Source of the DNA: Pedobacter metabolipauper | GTDB lineage: Bacteria > Bacteroidota > Bacteroidia > Sphingobacteriales > Sphingobacteriaceae | DNA length: 64,000 nucleotides | Assembly: GCF_004362715.1 (NCBI RefSeq) | Contig: NZ_SNYC01000004.1 | Coordinates: 1,178,001 to 1,242,000 of the forward strand | Reading direction: 5' to 3' | In this document: positions 26,637 through 35,688 of the stretch, one piece after another | Numbering within the stretch: position 1 is the first letter of the stretch | How the letters are laid out: the number at the start of each line of letters is the position of its first letter | Program-made: the position numbers and the translations under genes | Notes under the pieces: model-generated | The model's database searches: none | Told to the model about the DNA's origin: nothing | The model's input: the letters and a program-made list of their open reading frames with translations, nothing else

Positions 26637-29600
26637 TTAAAAGCGAACCGCTGCCGAGAATGAAACCGACCGCGCAAAAGGATAATCGATACCGCGCTCA
26701 TTTTTTATGGTAGAGATGTAGAAAATATCATTCATATAGGCCCTGAAAGTAATTGAAGACGCGCGGATGGATTTTAGCCAGCCTGCACTGCTGGTTTCGT
26801 AGCCCAGGGAGAAAGATTCGCCAATCAGCATATTGTTGTCTTCTACAAAACGTGAAGAGATCGGGGTTTCATCCTTATTCGAAATCGATTTAAACCGGGC
26901 CTCGTCCCCGGGATTCTTCCATCGATCGTATAAAGCGCGTTTATCCTGGTTTAGGGTAACGTTCGTAATACTGATGTTTTCTACCTTTTGATACAAGGTC
27001 TGCATAAAGGCCTGTCCGCCTAAGCGATAGCGCATATTTACGGAAGCTAAAAATCCTTTGTACAAAAAGCTGGTACCAATAACGCCTTCCAGGTTGGGAT
27101 CACTGTTTCCAACCACCACTTCATCCTGGAAATTATACACAAACGTTTGCTCATTGTTCTTGTTCAGAAACACTTCACGGCCGGTTGCAGGGTCTATACC
27201 CAATGAACGTACTGCCCAAAGGTCTGAAGGACTGCCGCCATCATAATACCGGGTCAGGTTACGGCTTTTCTTATTGGCTTCATTAAAATTGCCCAATTGA
27301 TTGCCCATTTTACCGTACTCGGCTTTTAACTGACGCAGGTTTAGGTTAACCCGCCAATTGATGTCCTTCTTTCGGATCAGGGTGTAATCTGCGCTGAGTG
27401 TAAAACCGCGTGTAATCTGCTCGCCTATGTTTTGTGCGGTCAGTGATACACCTGTTGAAGAAGGCAGCGTTACAAATACCAGCAGGGGATCGGTATTTTT
27501 TACAAAATAATCAGCATTGATGCGCAGCCTGTTGTCAAAAGTTACAAAATCAAGACCGATGTTGCGGTCCAGTGTAGTTTGCCACTTCAGGTTGCTGTTT
27601 CCCATGTTGCTGATGATGGTACTTGCCCCAAAAGGATTCCGGTTCTCGTTGTTGTAACGGTAGATCCGCATGGAGATGTAGTCGTTGAAATTCTGGTTGC
27701 CGGGGTTGCCGATAGATCCGCGTAACCGCAACTGATCAATCCAGGTAATGCCGTTGTCCTTAATGAAAGCTTCGTTGTGGATGTTCCATCCCAGGCCGAC
27801 CGACCAAATGGTAGAGAATTGTCTTTTAGATCCATATACTGAAGATCCGTCAGAACGCATTGTGGCATCCATTAAAAAGCGCTGATCGTATGCATAGCCC
27901 ATATTCACAAAGAAACTGGCACCACGACGTACAGATTCTGCGTATTCAGCCCGTTGTCCGGCAGGATATCCCAATGCGAAATTGGGATTTGCAAATTCAT
28001 CATCAATAAATCCGCGTACTCCATAAGTGCCGTCTTGTTTGGTAGCTTGCTCCATCCGCATACCAGCTACTGCATTTACCATGTGCTTTTCCGCAAACAG
28101 TTTTCCATAGGTTAAACTCAGGTCGCCATCGTAATTTACGGATTTGCCGTTTGATTCATTATATGATCCTTTTTCCAGCACGTTGGTGCCTTCGAATTCA
28201 GTGTTGAAGGGCGACCGGAATAACTCTACGCGGGTAACTGCACTGCGGATTCCGAATCTGCCGCGTATTCTGAGCGATTCGACAATGCGCCAGTCCATTT
28301 CCAGGTTATTTGTAAAGCCCTGAGATGCTTCCTGGTTGATGTTCAAATTACTCTGATCAAATAGCGGACTATACACGGTAATGGTGCGGGGTGTAAATGT
28401 GGGGTCAGCGTAGATATAAGTTTCCAGAACCTTCTTCGGGTTGCCGTACTCGTCATATTTCCGGTAATAAGGGTTAGCCCTGGAAAAACTAGAGAAAGGC
28501 TGGGTCTCACGGTCCGCGCGGACGTTATCTATACTCAGGGAGTTGTTGACAGAGAAACTGCCTTTTCTGTACATTAAGCGAACATTTCCATTGGTTGTTT
28601 GCCTGTCCGAACCTTCCATAACCCCCTGGGTATTCCCATAGTTAAAGGAGGCACTGTACCGTAAATTGGCATCTCCGCCCTCGGCAAAAAGCGTGTGCCG
28701 TTGTGTGATGGCCGTGCGCAAAGGTTCATTTGCCCAATACGTATCCACACCGCGCCTAACTTCTTTGAGCCGGTTGTAATAATTGGTTTGAGAAGCCTCG
28801 TTACCCGGACTGATTGTAAAATTTCCTTCTGAGTTTATCGCGCCATAGAAACCGGACAAATACTCAAACTGCAGTTTTTCTTCCGCATTCATGAGGTTGT
28901 AGTCTGTCAGATCAGCAAAGCTTACGGTAGAGTTCAGGTTATAATTAATACGCAGGCTGCCGGCTGTTGGCTTTTTAGTTTCTATGACGATTACACCATT
29001 GGCAGATTTTGAACCGTAAATGGCAGTTGCGGATGCGTCTTTTAATATCGTAATGCTCTCCACCCGGTCCATGCTCAGGTCGCTGATAATAGCAAGGGTG
29101 CTTTCAAAACCATCCAATATAAACAAGGGCTGGTTGGGGTTGGTGCTAAATTCTTCCGTAAGTCCGATCACGCTGCTTTTTCCGCGTACTTCTATATCCG
29201 GCAAGCGGTTGGGATCAGATCCGAACAGGTTGTTGTCCCTGATGGCAAAAGATGGGTCCAGCGTTTTCAAACTTTGCAGGATATTCTGGTTGCCCACAAT
29301 CTGCAGGTCTTTACCTTCATACCTTGCAGAAGAACCGGTAAAATCTTTGCGGTCACGCTGATAGATTCCCGTAACCACTATCTCATTCATGGACTCTTCA
29401 CCTGCCTGTAGTTCCAGGTCTAAAGTTTCCTGCTTTTGGTAGGTAACTTCCTGTGTTTTCATTCCCACGTAACTGAATACAAGGACCTGTTTTTTTTCAG
29501 ACAGGGGGATAGTCAGGCGATATTGTCCTTTGGCATTGGTCATGGTGCTTAAGGTGCTGCCTTTTAGCTTAACGGTTACGCCAATTAAAGGTTGTTTAGT

Positions 29601-30002
29601 CTCTGTATGGCGAACTATACCAGAAATTACCTGCTGCTGTACGGTAACAGGGGCAGCTGCAACAGCAGTTCCGGCAGGAGGCTGGCGACTGGAAAGCGAG
29701 ATGGTCTTGTCTTCTATGGCATATTCTATGGGTTGATCCTGGGTAACCTGTTCCAGAAACTGGGTCAATGGCATATTCCTGACATTGACCGTGACTGGCC
29801 TGATTGACTCAAGCAATTTTTTTGTTCCAAAGACGGTATATCCGCTTTGTTTTCTGATGGCATCGATCACAGACGAAAAGGGGATATTTTTCCCTTTGAG
29901 TGTAATCTGTTGAGAATAGCTGGATGCACTTACTGTCGTAAATCCTGCTATAAGTAAAAACATGATGATTTTCATCACTCGTGATAAGTAAAATTTATTC
30001 AT
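26637..30002 (-). CDS. SusC/RagA family TonB-linked outer-membrane transporter with STN domain
   Basis: About 1121 residues. The frame opens at a TTG (30032), but the ATG at 30002 (MNKFYLSRVMKIIMFLLIAG) is the likely start. After the signal peptide comes an STN/secretin domain (ITLKGKNIPFSSVIDAIRKQ, residues about 40-90) that contacts the FecR anti-sigma factor. Next is a carboxypeptidase-like domain (ISGIVRHTETKQPLIGVTVK), the plug with SMDRVESITILKDASATAIY followed by GSKSANGVIVIETKK, and a 22-strand barrel ending FARSVSFSAAVRF. It imports a large nutrient using TonB energy. The STN domain and the FecR/sigma genes upstream make it a transducer that activates its own locus. Its leader contains a terminator pointing the opposite way (see 30079-30108). 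Confidence 0.95.
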   Translation of the reverse strand: MNKFYLSRVMKIIMFLLIAGFTTVSASSYSQQITLKGKNIPFSSVIDAIRKQSGYTVFGTKKLLESIRPVTVNVRNMPLTQFLEQVTQDQPIEYAIEDKTISLSSRQPPAGTAVAAAPVTVQQQVISGIVRHTETKQPLIGVTVKLKGSTLSTMTNAKGQYRLTIPLSEKKQVLVFSYVGMKTQEVTYQKQETLDLELQAGEESMNEIVVTGIYQRDRKDFTGSSARYEGKDLQIVGNQNILQSLKTLDPSFAIRDNNLFGSDPNRLPDIEVRGKSSVIGLTEEFSTNPNQPLFILDGFESTLAIISDLSMDRVESITILKDASATAIYGSKSANGVIVIETKKPTAGSLRINYNLNSTVSFADLTDYNLMNAEEKLQFEYLSGFYGAINSEGNFTISPGNEASQTNYYNRLKEVRRGVDTYWANEPLRTAITQRHTLFAEGGDANLRYSASFNYGNTQGVMEGSDRQTTNGNVRLMYRKGSFSVNNSLSIDNVRADRETQPFSSFSRANPYYRKYDEYGNPKKVLETYIYADPTFTPRTITVYSPLFDQSNLNINQEASQGFTNNLEMDWRIVESLRIRGRFGIRSAVTRVELFRSPFNTEFEGTNVLEKGSYNESNGKSVNYDGDLSLTYGKLFAEKHMVNAVAGMRMEQATKQDGTYGVRGFIDDEFANPNFALGYPAGQRAEYAESVRRGASFFVNMGYAYDQRFLMDATMRSDGSSVYGSKRQFSTIWSVGLGWNIHNEAFIKDNGITWIDQLRLRGSIGNPGNQNFNDYISMRIYRYNNENRNPFGASTIISNMGNSNLKWQTTLDRNIGLDFVTFDNRLRINADYFVKNTDPLLVFVTLPSSTGVSLTAQNIGEQITRGFTLSADYTLIRKKDINWRVNLNLRQLKAEYGKMGNQLGNFNEANKKSRNLTRYYDGGSPSDLWAVRSLGIDPATGREVFLNKNNEQTFVYNFQDEVVVGNSDPNLEGVIGTSFLYKGFLASVNMRYRLGGQAFMQTLYQKVENISITNVTLNQDKRALYDRWKNPGDEARFKSISNKDETPISSRFVEDNNMLIGESFSLGYETSSAGWLKSIRASSITFRAYMNDIFYISTIKNERGIDYPFARSVSFSAAVRF

Positions 30003-30016
30003 TAATTTTGACGTTG

Positions 30017-30108
30017 GGTTTGGTTGGTGCAATGTCTGCTTGTACGTTTTTTGGTCGACTGAAGCTAATCAAACCGTTAAGGAAGGGACTGGCATCCTTT
30101 CCTTTTTT
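30017..30108 (+). ncRNA. putative cis-antisense RNA opposite the locus 1 susC leader
   Basis: Inferred from a TAATTTTG element at 30003-30010 (plus strand, directly abutting the susC start codon) and an intrinsic terminator ending at 30108. The transcript would be about 90 nt and complementary to the susC 5' leader. No -33 TTG is visible, so the start is uncertain. Confidence 0.35.
30079..30108 (+). terminator. intrinsic terminator antisense to the susC leader (locus 1)
   Basis: AAGGAAGGGA (30079-30088) pairs with TCCTTTCCTT (30095-30104) around CTGGCA with one G-T pair, then a T run to 30108. There is no plus-strand gene upstream that it could serve, which points to an antisense RNA. Confidence 0.6.
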
Positions 30109-30170
30109 GATTTAACAGCAGTCCTTTTTAGGCTGGTTAGTTTTATATCATATCGTAGTTTGTTTAGGTG

Positions 30171-31370
30171 TTACTTTCTGTTCTTTTTTCCATTAATCGT
30201 TAATTTCCGACGGGCAGCATCGAGTTTGTAATCAATTTCGGCTACGTCCAACAGGCGTAAAACGAAACTGATGTTTTGATTGCGAAAGGCATCGCCTATA
30301 AGTTCTTCTTCCGGTATTCCATGTTCATACACAATGTCCAGATCGTACCAGCGGCCAATTTCGCTCATGGTCTCTTCAAATGTCTTATCATCAAAGCTAA
30401 ACTTGCCATCAAGCCAGGCGGTATAATTGCTGGTGTTTACCTGTTTTACACGTGTTTTTCCTGTAGTGGTAACGGCCTGCTCGTTGGGAGTCAGGATCAC
30501 AACATCTTGTTTACCGGTAACTGTTACTTTCCCTTCGATAAGGGTCGTTTTGCTTGACGCTTGTCCCGGATAGGCATTTATATTAAAGTGAGTTCCCAAT
30601 ACTTCCACTTTCTGATTTGTCGTGGTCACGATAAAAGGGTGTGCTTGATCCTTTGCTACTTCAAAATAGCCTTCGCCGGTTAAAAAAACTGCTCTCTGTT
30701 TCAATCTGGCAAAACTTGTCGGATATTTAAGAGAAGATTCTGCGTTTAAAAATACAATGGAACCATCTGGTAAACGGACCTGTGTCTGTTCTCCCCGCGC
30801 TGAGCTAAGGGTATTAAATTCATTAGAGCCGGAATTTTTATCAATCAGTTCATAAATGATCCGTCCATCTGCAGTTTTAGAAATCTTAACTCCGGATTGC
30901 TTTGCAATATTTCCGGCGTGGGCATCAGTAATGATGATCTTTTGCCCGTTAGACAGCGTCAATGTGGCACCATTCTTTCCCGGGGCAATGTCATTGGTGT
31001 AGGCTGTTTTCTTTAAATCATCATTAACTGAAGAGGTATGCGTATAAAAATATACGCCGAAGATTAAGAGGATCACTGCGGCGGCTACAAAAATGCGCGG
31101 CCAGAGCCGAACCGGTTTCGCTGTTGCCTGAGCGGGATAAATATGTGCTGTCAGTATAGAGTTTAATATTTCTTCACCTTGTCCAGGCTGGAATACAGGT
31201 TCTTTCTGATCACGATCTGCGTCAAACGCATCCCAGTGATCCGCTAAGAGACTCTCTGTTTGCTGTTCATTGGCTTGATCAGCCATTAATGTCAGCAATT
31301 CCAATTTCTCTTTTGCAGAACTCTCCTGAAGCAGTTGCTTTTCGAATAAATAGCTTAGTCTGTCGCTCAA
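30171..31370 (-). CDS. FecR family anti-sigma factor (locus 1)
   Basis: A 399-residue single-pass inner-membrane protein. The cytoplasmic N-terminal part (residues about 1-85) binds the sigma factor; the membrane helix is RIFVAAAVILLIFGVYFYTH near residue 95. The periplasmic FecR domain follows (TQVRLPDGSIVFLNAESSLK, RAVFLTGEGYFEVAKDQAHP), with the C-terminal DUF4974 region FDDKTFEETMSEIGRWYDLD that touches the STN domain of SusC. It lies between the sigma gene (110 bp upstream) and susC, the usual order in Bacteroidota sigma-regulated nutrient loci. Confidence 0.95.
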   Translation of the reverse strand: MSDRLSYLFEKQLLQESSAKEKLELLTLMADQANEQQTESLLADHWDAFDADRDQKEPVFQPGQGEEILNSILTAHIYPAQATAKPVRLWPRIFVAAAVILLIFGVYFYTHTSSVNDDLKKTAYTNDIAPGKNGATLTLSNGQKIIITDAHAGNIAKQSGVKISKTADGRIIYELIDKNSGSNEFNTLSSARGEQTQVRLPDGSIVFLNAESSLKYPTSFARLKQRAVFLTGEGYFEVAKDQAHPFIVTTTNQKVEVLGTHFNINAYPGQASSKTTLIEGKVTVTGKQDVVILTPNEQAVTTTGKTRVKQVNTSNYTAWLDGKFSFDDKTFEETMSEIGRWYDLDIVYEHGIPEEELIGDAFRNQNISFVLRLLDVAEIDYKLDAARRKLTINGKKNRK

Positions 31371-31480
31371 TTTATTAAGTTTAGTTGAAAACGAAAATTA
31401 TATAGATGGGTTTTGATTATAAAGACGCAGAAAGTCTAAAATCGGGATATGGATTTTAGAAGAAAAATGAAAATAACCGT

Positions 31481-32065
31481 CTAATGTTTAATAAACATCA
31501 ATACAACACCTAAGGTAGTGTGTAATTTGATGAATTTAGCCACGGAACTGGCTGCCCATTGCTGATATTTTTTTACGGAGTCTGTAGAAATTCCCATTTT
31601 TTCTGCAATCTCTCTTGTTTTTAAGCCTTGTTGCCTAAACATTAATACTTTTTGCTGCGAGGTTGGCAATTGAGCAACTGCACGATTAAGGACATCCTGA
31701 TATTCATCATCCAATTTAAAGGCATCTTGCTCTTCGTTATACTGAAGCGCATCATCCATATAAAGTTGTCCTTGTTTTCTGTCCCTAATGATTTTTCGGA
31801 TGCAGTTGATGGTATAATTTCTCGTTAAAATGAACATATAAGAAGTAAACCGGTCTTGCATGGGCAATGCCAATCTGTTTTCCCATATTTTTACAAAAAC
31901 ATCCTGCACAATTTCTTCACACATTTGAACCGATTCCAATAAGGTAAAGATATATTTAGCAAGAGGCTCGTGGTATGCACGGAATAATTCAGCAAAGGCA
32001 CGATCATCCCCATCTGCAATTCTTTGCAGCAGATCTTTTTCATTATGAAGGGGTTTTATAGCCAT
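31481..32065 (-). CDS. ECF sigma-70 factor (locus 1)
   Basis: A 194-residue sigma factor of the Bacteroidota FecI-like group. Region 2 is GDDRAFAELFRAYHEPLAKY with CEEIVQDVFVKIWENR. Region 4 is LPTSQQKVLMFRQQGLKTRE followed by IAEKMGISTDSVKKY. Its release by the FecR partner downstream, when SusC binds its substrate, should turn on the susC/susD operon and possibly the rhamnosidase genes upstream. The divergent region contains no recognisable Bacteroidota housekeeping promoter. Confidence 0.93.
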   Translation of the reverse strand: MAIKPLHNEKDLLQRIADGDDRAFAELFRAYHEPLAKYIFTLLESVQMCEEIVQDVFVKIWENRLALPMQDRFTSYMFILTRNYTINCIRKIIRDRKQGQLYMDDALQYNEEQDAFKLDDEYQDVLNRAVAQLPTSQQKVLMFRQQGLKTREIAEKMGISTDSVKKYQQWAASSVAKFIKLHTTLGVVLMFIKH

Positions 32066-32403
32066 TTGGGAAATATGCAGAAGGTCAAATATAATAAATC
32101 AGCGGACAATGTGCCAGTATTTTGGTAGGCGGGCAGAACAGCCAGTATTTCATTGAATTATCAGAAGAATTTATTAGACCAACAGTTTGTATCCCATGCC
32201 CCTAACGTTGATATCTCAATAGTTGGGTCTAAAGAAAAATGCTTTAGTAGTCCAGTACTAAGGAAGTTATAATATACGTGTACTGGTGGGAATAGTGGAG
32301 GAGGCCTCTTTTATAAAGAATTCTGGTAAATGGGAGTTGATCGGGATCTGTGTGAGCACAGAGGGGCATAGAAACTATGCTGATAAAAAATAAAAAAGTT
32401 TAG
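32066..32403. other. 338-bp gap between sigma gene and GH106; short degenerate reading frame
   Basis: No intact gene. Bases 32262-32393 (plus strand) hold 43 open codons with a protein-like composition (YNIRVLVGIVEEASFIKN and so on to YADKK) and a stop, but no start codon, so it may be the tail of a decayed gene. I recognise no family. No promoter or terminator is clear. Confidence 0.3.
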
Positions 32404-35400
32404 CTACTCGTACTTTAACAGATCAATTTTAACCGGACCAAGCAATCCTGATGATTCTAGTCCGGATCTTGGATCTGGACGAAGCTGGTTAGATGTTTTA
32501 CGTTGATTTTCCGGCAGTAGCGCATCACCCATTAATCTGTTCTTCCAGGTATTTACTACTTTAATCTCCAGCTTATTTTCACCAGTTTTAAGCACTTTCG
32601 TAATATCCAGGCGGTATGGAGGTGTCCATACACCACCTACTTCGATACCGTTCACCATTACTTTTGCAATGTCTTTGGCAATGCCAAGGTCAATAATGTA
32701 GTTCATTCCATTCTGTACCTCTTTTATATTAAAGGAATTGTAATAATGTGCCGCGCCTGAATAGTATTTGATACTGTCGCTGGGATGAACTGACCAGTCG
32801 GTTAAAGTGTTAAATTGCACCGGTTTTTCAGGCCCGCGCATTTGGTTGTCAAAAGTTACTGACCAGGGAGTTGTTATCGCGATACTTTCTATAGCCAGGG
32901 GATAATTCGGTTTTGTGATGTCACCAGCAGTCCCATCGTTTCTGAAAACGATAAACGTACTTCCATGAGCCGCAAGCTGCATAGGGACTGAAGTTACAGC
33001 ATCCCTTTGGACAAAAGAAGGCAGATTGCGAATGGCTCCTGTTACCGCATCCCATAGCTCTGGCTTCTTACCTCCAATGCGGAATTTCGCATCAAAAGAA
33101 ACGGGTTCATCTTTCTGATTGGAAACAAAATAAATTGATCCGTTTTTCAGTTGCCTGTGAATAAAAAGGATGTCATTGCGTGACGCTGTAAAGTCTGGCC
33201 CAACTTTGATCAGATCCAGCGCCTCCTGCATATTCATGCCATTGATCACCAAACCCTTGCCATAATTGTTGACTTTATGTTTAACGCCATCAACATTGCC
33301 CCATAATGCATCAGCCATAGATCTCACCTGCTGATCCGATTCAGGATAGCCCTGCAAACTTGGCGATCTTTCTGGTTTTGGTCCTGATACTACTGCACCA
33401 TTTCGTACCAGCTCTTTTATTTTTGATAACAATTCCGGCCGCATGGTTTTTAGTTTAGGCAATACCAGGATGCTATAGCTGATCCCATTGGGTAAACAAA
33501 GCTTACCATTTTTTACGGACAAACTATTCATGATCACCTCAGCATTGATGTAATCAAATGAATAGCCTTTTGGCAATTCAGGATCGGTAACGCCCATGAT
33601 CTTTGGCGCATCTTCTCCAATAAAATAAGCAGCATCTGCCACATATTGTCCTTGCTGCAGCATCAGGTTACACCGTTTAATGTATTTTAAGAATACATCC
33701 ATGTCAAAGAACCAGGTATTCGCCCGGTTAAATTCGGTGCCAAACCAGGCACCTAAGCCGGGCTTAGGATCATCATCTGCCTGATGGATATATACATGAA
33801 GTAAGGTGTTGTTTACGCCGTCGGTAAAGAACCGGTCAGCACGTTGTTTCAGCATGGCCGGATGCCGGCCCCATGGATTGCCTGCCGAAGTAAAGGATTC
33901 AGAAGACACCTTGATCTTTCCGTAAATATGTGCGGCGGATGAAGCTGCCCTGTTCTCTACACTGCCCAGATGCCCTTCGGCCCAAAACTCGCCAGCAATC
34001 TCATCCGATTGCCCGCCGTATTGTAAAAACTCCCCGGGAAATCCAAAATACCCGTAATTTTCCAGCCAGGTGGTCAGCCCGTATTTGTGACTGATCTCCC
34101 GCAAACCACCGATGTAATTATAAGCCACATCATCTGCAATTAATCTCCGTAAGTCCCAAAGAAAGCGGTCTGAATGCTCCGCACTACCCACTACTTTACC
34201 CTGTAATACTGGAATATAAGATAGGGCATCATATTTATATTTCTTCTTAAATTCGGTAAGAAATAAGTCAGTCCAGTTCTGGCTGCCAGTTTCATAGCTG
34301 TCTGCTATCGCAACCGTGAAAGTTTTACGGTCTTCTGCCGGAATCCGTCTAATGATCTCTCCCAAATAGTTGTCAAAGTGTTCGCGGATGTGCGCCTTGC
34401 TCAACTTGTCCGTTTCCAGGCCCGTAGCTTCTGGTGTTGCAGGTACATTTCGAACGTTTGTAGGCACCATGCCGGTACGTTCAATGATCCAGTTTCCGGC
34501 AGGCACGTTCCAGTTCAACGTACCATCTGCTGTCATAAATTTTGAAATGTCAACCACCTTTGCAGGGTCAATGACATATGCAGAAGGCTCGTTAGTTTGG
34601 GATTCCCACAAATAAGCATTCCAGATCAGATCTTCCGTCTGCCACATTTTGGTCAGCGTCTTTTCCATATAGCTATCTACCATAGCAGTTGAGGAGAGTT
34701 TTAATTCGGTTATCCCAGAGTGCTCAGAACTCTTTGTAATTACCAGCCTGAAGCTGTCTGATGTAGTAGCAGGGATCGACACCGCAGATTTTGCCCAGGG
34801 TATAAAGCCGTGGTTTAGTGCAGGCCCCCTGCGGTCTATCGTAAAATGCTTAACCGTAACATAGGCATTGTTTATTTTTGCCTGGATGTCTCCTTCCAGG
34901 TAAACCGCCTGATGTACGATGGATAGGGTTACACTGCGTACCGTATATGGTTTTTGTGTATTTATGTCTAACGAAAATCGCTGGTCCCGGTTAAAACTAA
35001 TGCTGGTTTCCTCGTTGTTATCCATCAGCTTTTCTAAACCATCCATAGCCGGTTGCGAGGATAACCCGGGCTTTAACGTACTGATGTCAATCCCATAGTC
35101 GCCCGCAACAGGGTAGGCAATAACCTTTACATCCTGAAAATTTTCCTGTGGTTTAGCCAGTTGTCTATTAAAACGCAGCGGTCCTTTTACAGACGTCTGT
35201 GAAGATGTCAGGTAGCGCATGGCTTGTTCTGGCTTTACCCATGGCCCGCCAGACTGGCTCCATCCCGGGCCATTAAATATGCCGATCCTGATGTTTAACC
35301 GCGTTGCTGTTTTAAGGGCGGTATGCAGGATATCCCACCATTCCGGAGAACGGAATTTTACTTTTCCAATTGGCACGTCATTCAACCCGATATCACCTAA

Positions 35401-35661
35401 AAAAGCCCGGTTAATGCCAACCTTTTTCATAGCTTCCAGATCCTTGATTACGCCGGCTTTTGAAATATTCCCCGACAACCAATACCAGTACACACTCGTT
35501 TGAATCGAATCCGGAGCAGTGATAAAGCCAGTTTCAATGACTTTAAAGTCTTCAGACTTATAAGGTACATCGCTGGCAGATATCTTCTGCTGACTTTTTG
35601 CCCCGGTTACCAGGAAGCAAAATAAAATTAGACAAAGACCTGCATTTCGTAAGTGCTTCAT
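32404..35661 (-). CDS. glycoside hydrolase family 106 alpha-L-rhamnosidase
   Basis: A 1085-residue secreted enzyme (signal MKHLRNAGLCLILFCFLVTG) that removes terminal alpha-L-rhamnose from plant or bacterial polysaccharides. The N-terminal region has VYWYWLSGNISKAGVIKDLE, the family's YYWxxGxxxKEGxxKDLE hallmark, and GIFNGPGWSQSGGPWVKPEQ. The barrel continues through WLENYGYFGFPGEFLQYGGQ. The C-terminal GH2-like sugar-binding domain includes MVNGIEVGGVWTPPYRLDIT. GH106 enzymes often act on rhamnogalacturonan. The gene follows the GH78 gene after 27 bp, so both are one transcript just upstream of the sigma gene of locus 1. Confidence 0.88.
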   Translation of the reverse strand: MKHLRNAGLCLILFCFLVTGAKSQQKISASDVPYKSEDFKVIETGFITAPDSIQTSVYWYWLSGNISKAGVIKDLEAMKKVGINRAFLGDIGLNDVPIGKVKFRSPEWWDILHTALKTATRLNIRIGIFNGPGWSQSGGPWVKPEQAMRYLTSSQTSVKGPLRFNRQLAKPQENFQDVKVIAYPVAGDYGIDISTLKPGLSSQPAMDGLEKLMDNNEETSISFNRDQRFSLDINTQKPYTVRSVTLSIVHQAVYLEGDIQAKINNAYVTVKHFTIDRRGPALNHGFIPWAKSAVSIPATTSDSFRLVITKSSEHSGITELKLSSTAMVDSYMEKTLTKMWQTEDLIWNAYLWESQTNEPSAYVIDPAKVVDISKFMTADGTLNWNVPAGNWIIERTGMVPTNVRNVPATPEATGLETDKLSKAHIREHFDNYLGEIIRRIPAEDRKTFTVAIADSYETGSQNWTDLFLTEFKKKYKYDALSYIPVLQGKVVGSAEHSDRFLWDLRRLIADDVAYNYIGGLREISHKYGLTTWLENYGYFGFPGEFLQYGGQSDEIAGEFWAEGHLGSVENRAASSAAHIYGKIKVSSESFTSAGNPWGRHPAMLKQRADRFFTDGVNNTLLHVYIHQADDDPKPGLGAWFGTEFNRANTWFFDMDVFLKYIKRCNLMLQQGQYVADAAYFIGEDAPKIMGVTDPELPKGYSFDYINAEVIMNSLSVKNGKLCLPNGISYSILVLPKLKTMRPELLSKIKELVRNGAVVSGPKPERSPSLQGYPESDQQVRSMADALWGNVDGVKHKVNNYGKGLVINGMNMQEALDLIKVGPDFTASRNDILFIHRQLKNGSIYFVSNQKDEPVSFDAKFRIGGKKPELWDAVTGAIRNLPSFVQRDAVTSVPMQLAAHGSTFIVFRNDGTAGDITKPNYPLAIESIAITTPWSVTFDNQMRGPEKPVQFNTLTDWSVHPSDSIKYYSGAAHYYNSFNIKEVQNGMNYIIDLGIAKDIAKVMVNGIEVGGVWTPPYRLDITKVLKTGENKLEIKVVNTWKNRLMGDALLPENQRKTSNQLRPDPRSGLESSGLLGPVKIDLLKYE

Positions 35662-35688
35662 GGTGTTCAGTTAGTCCTTGTCTGGCCC

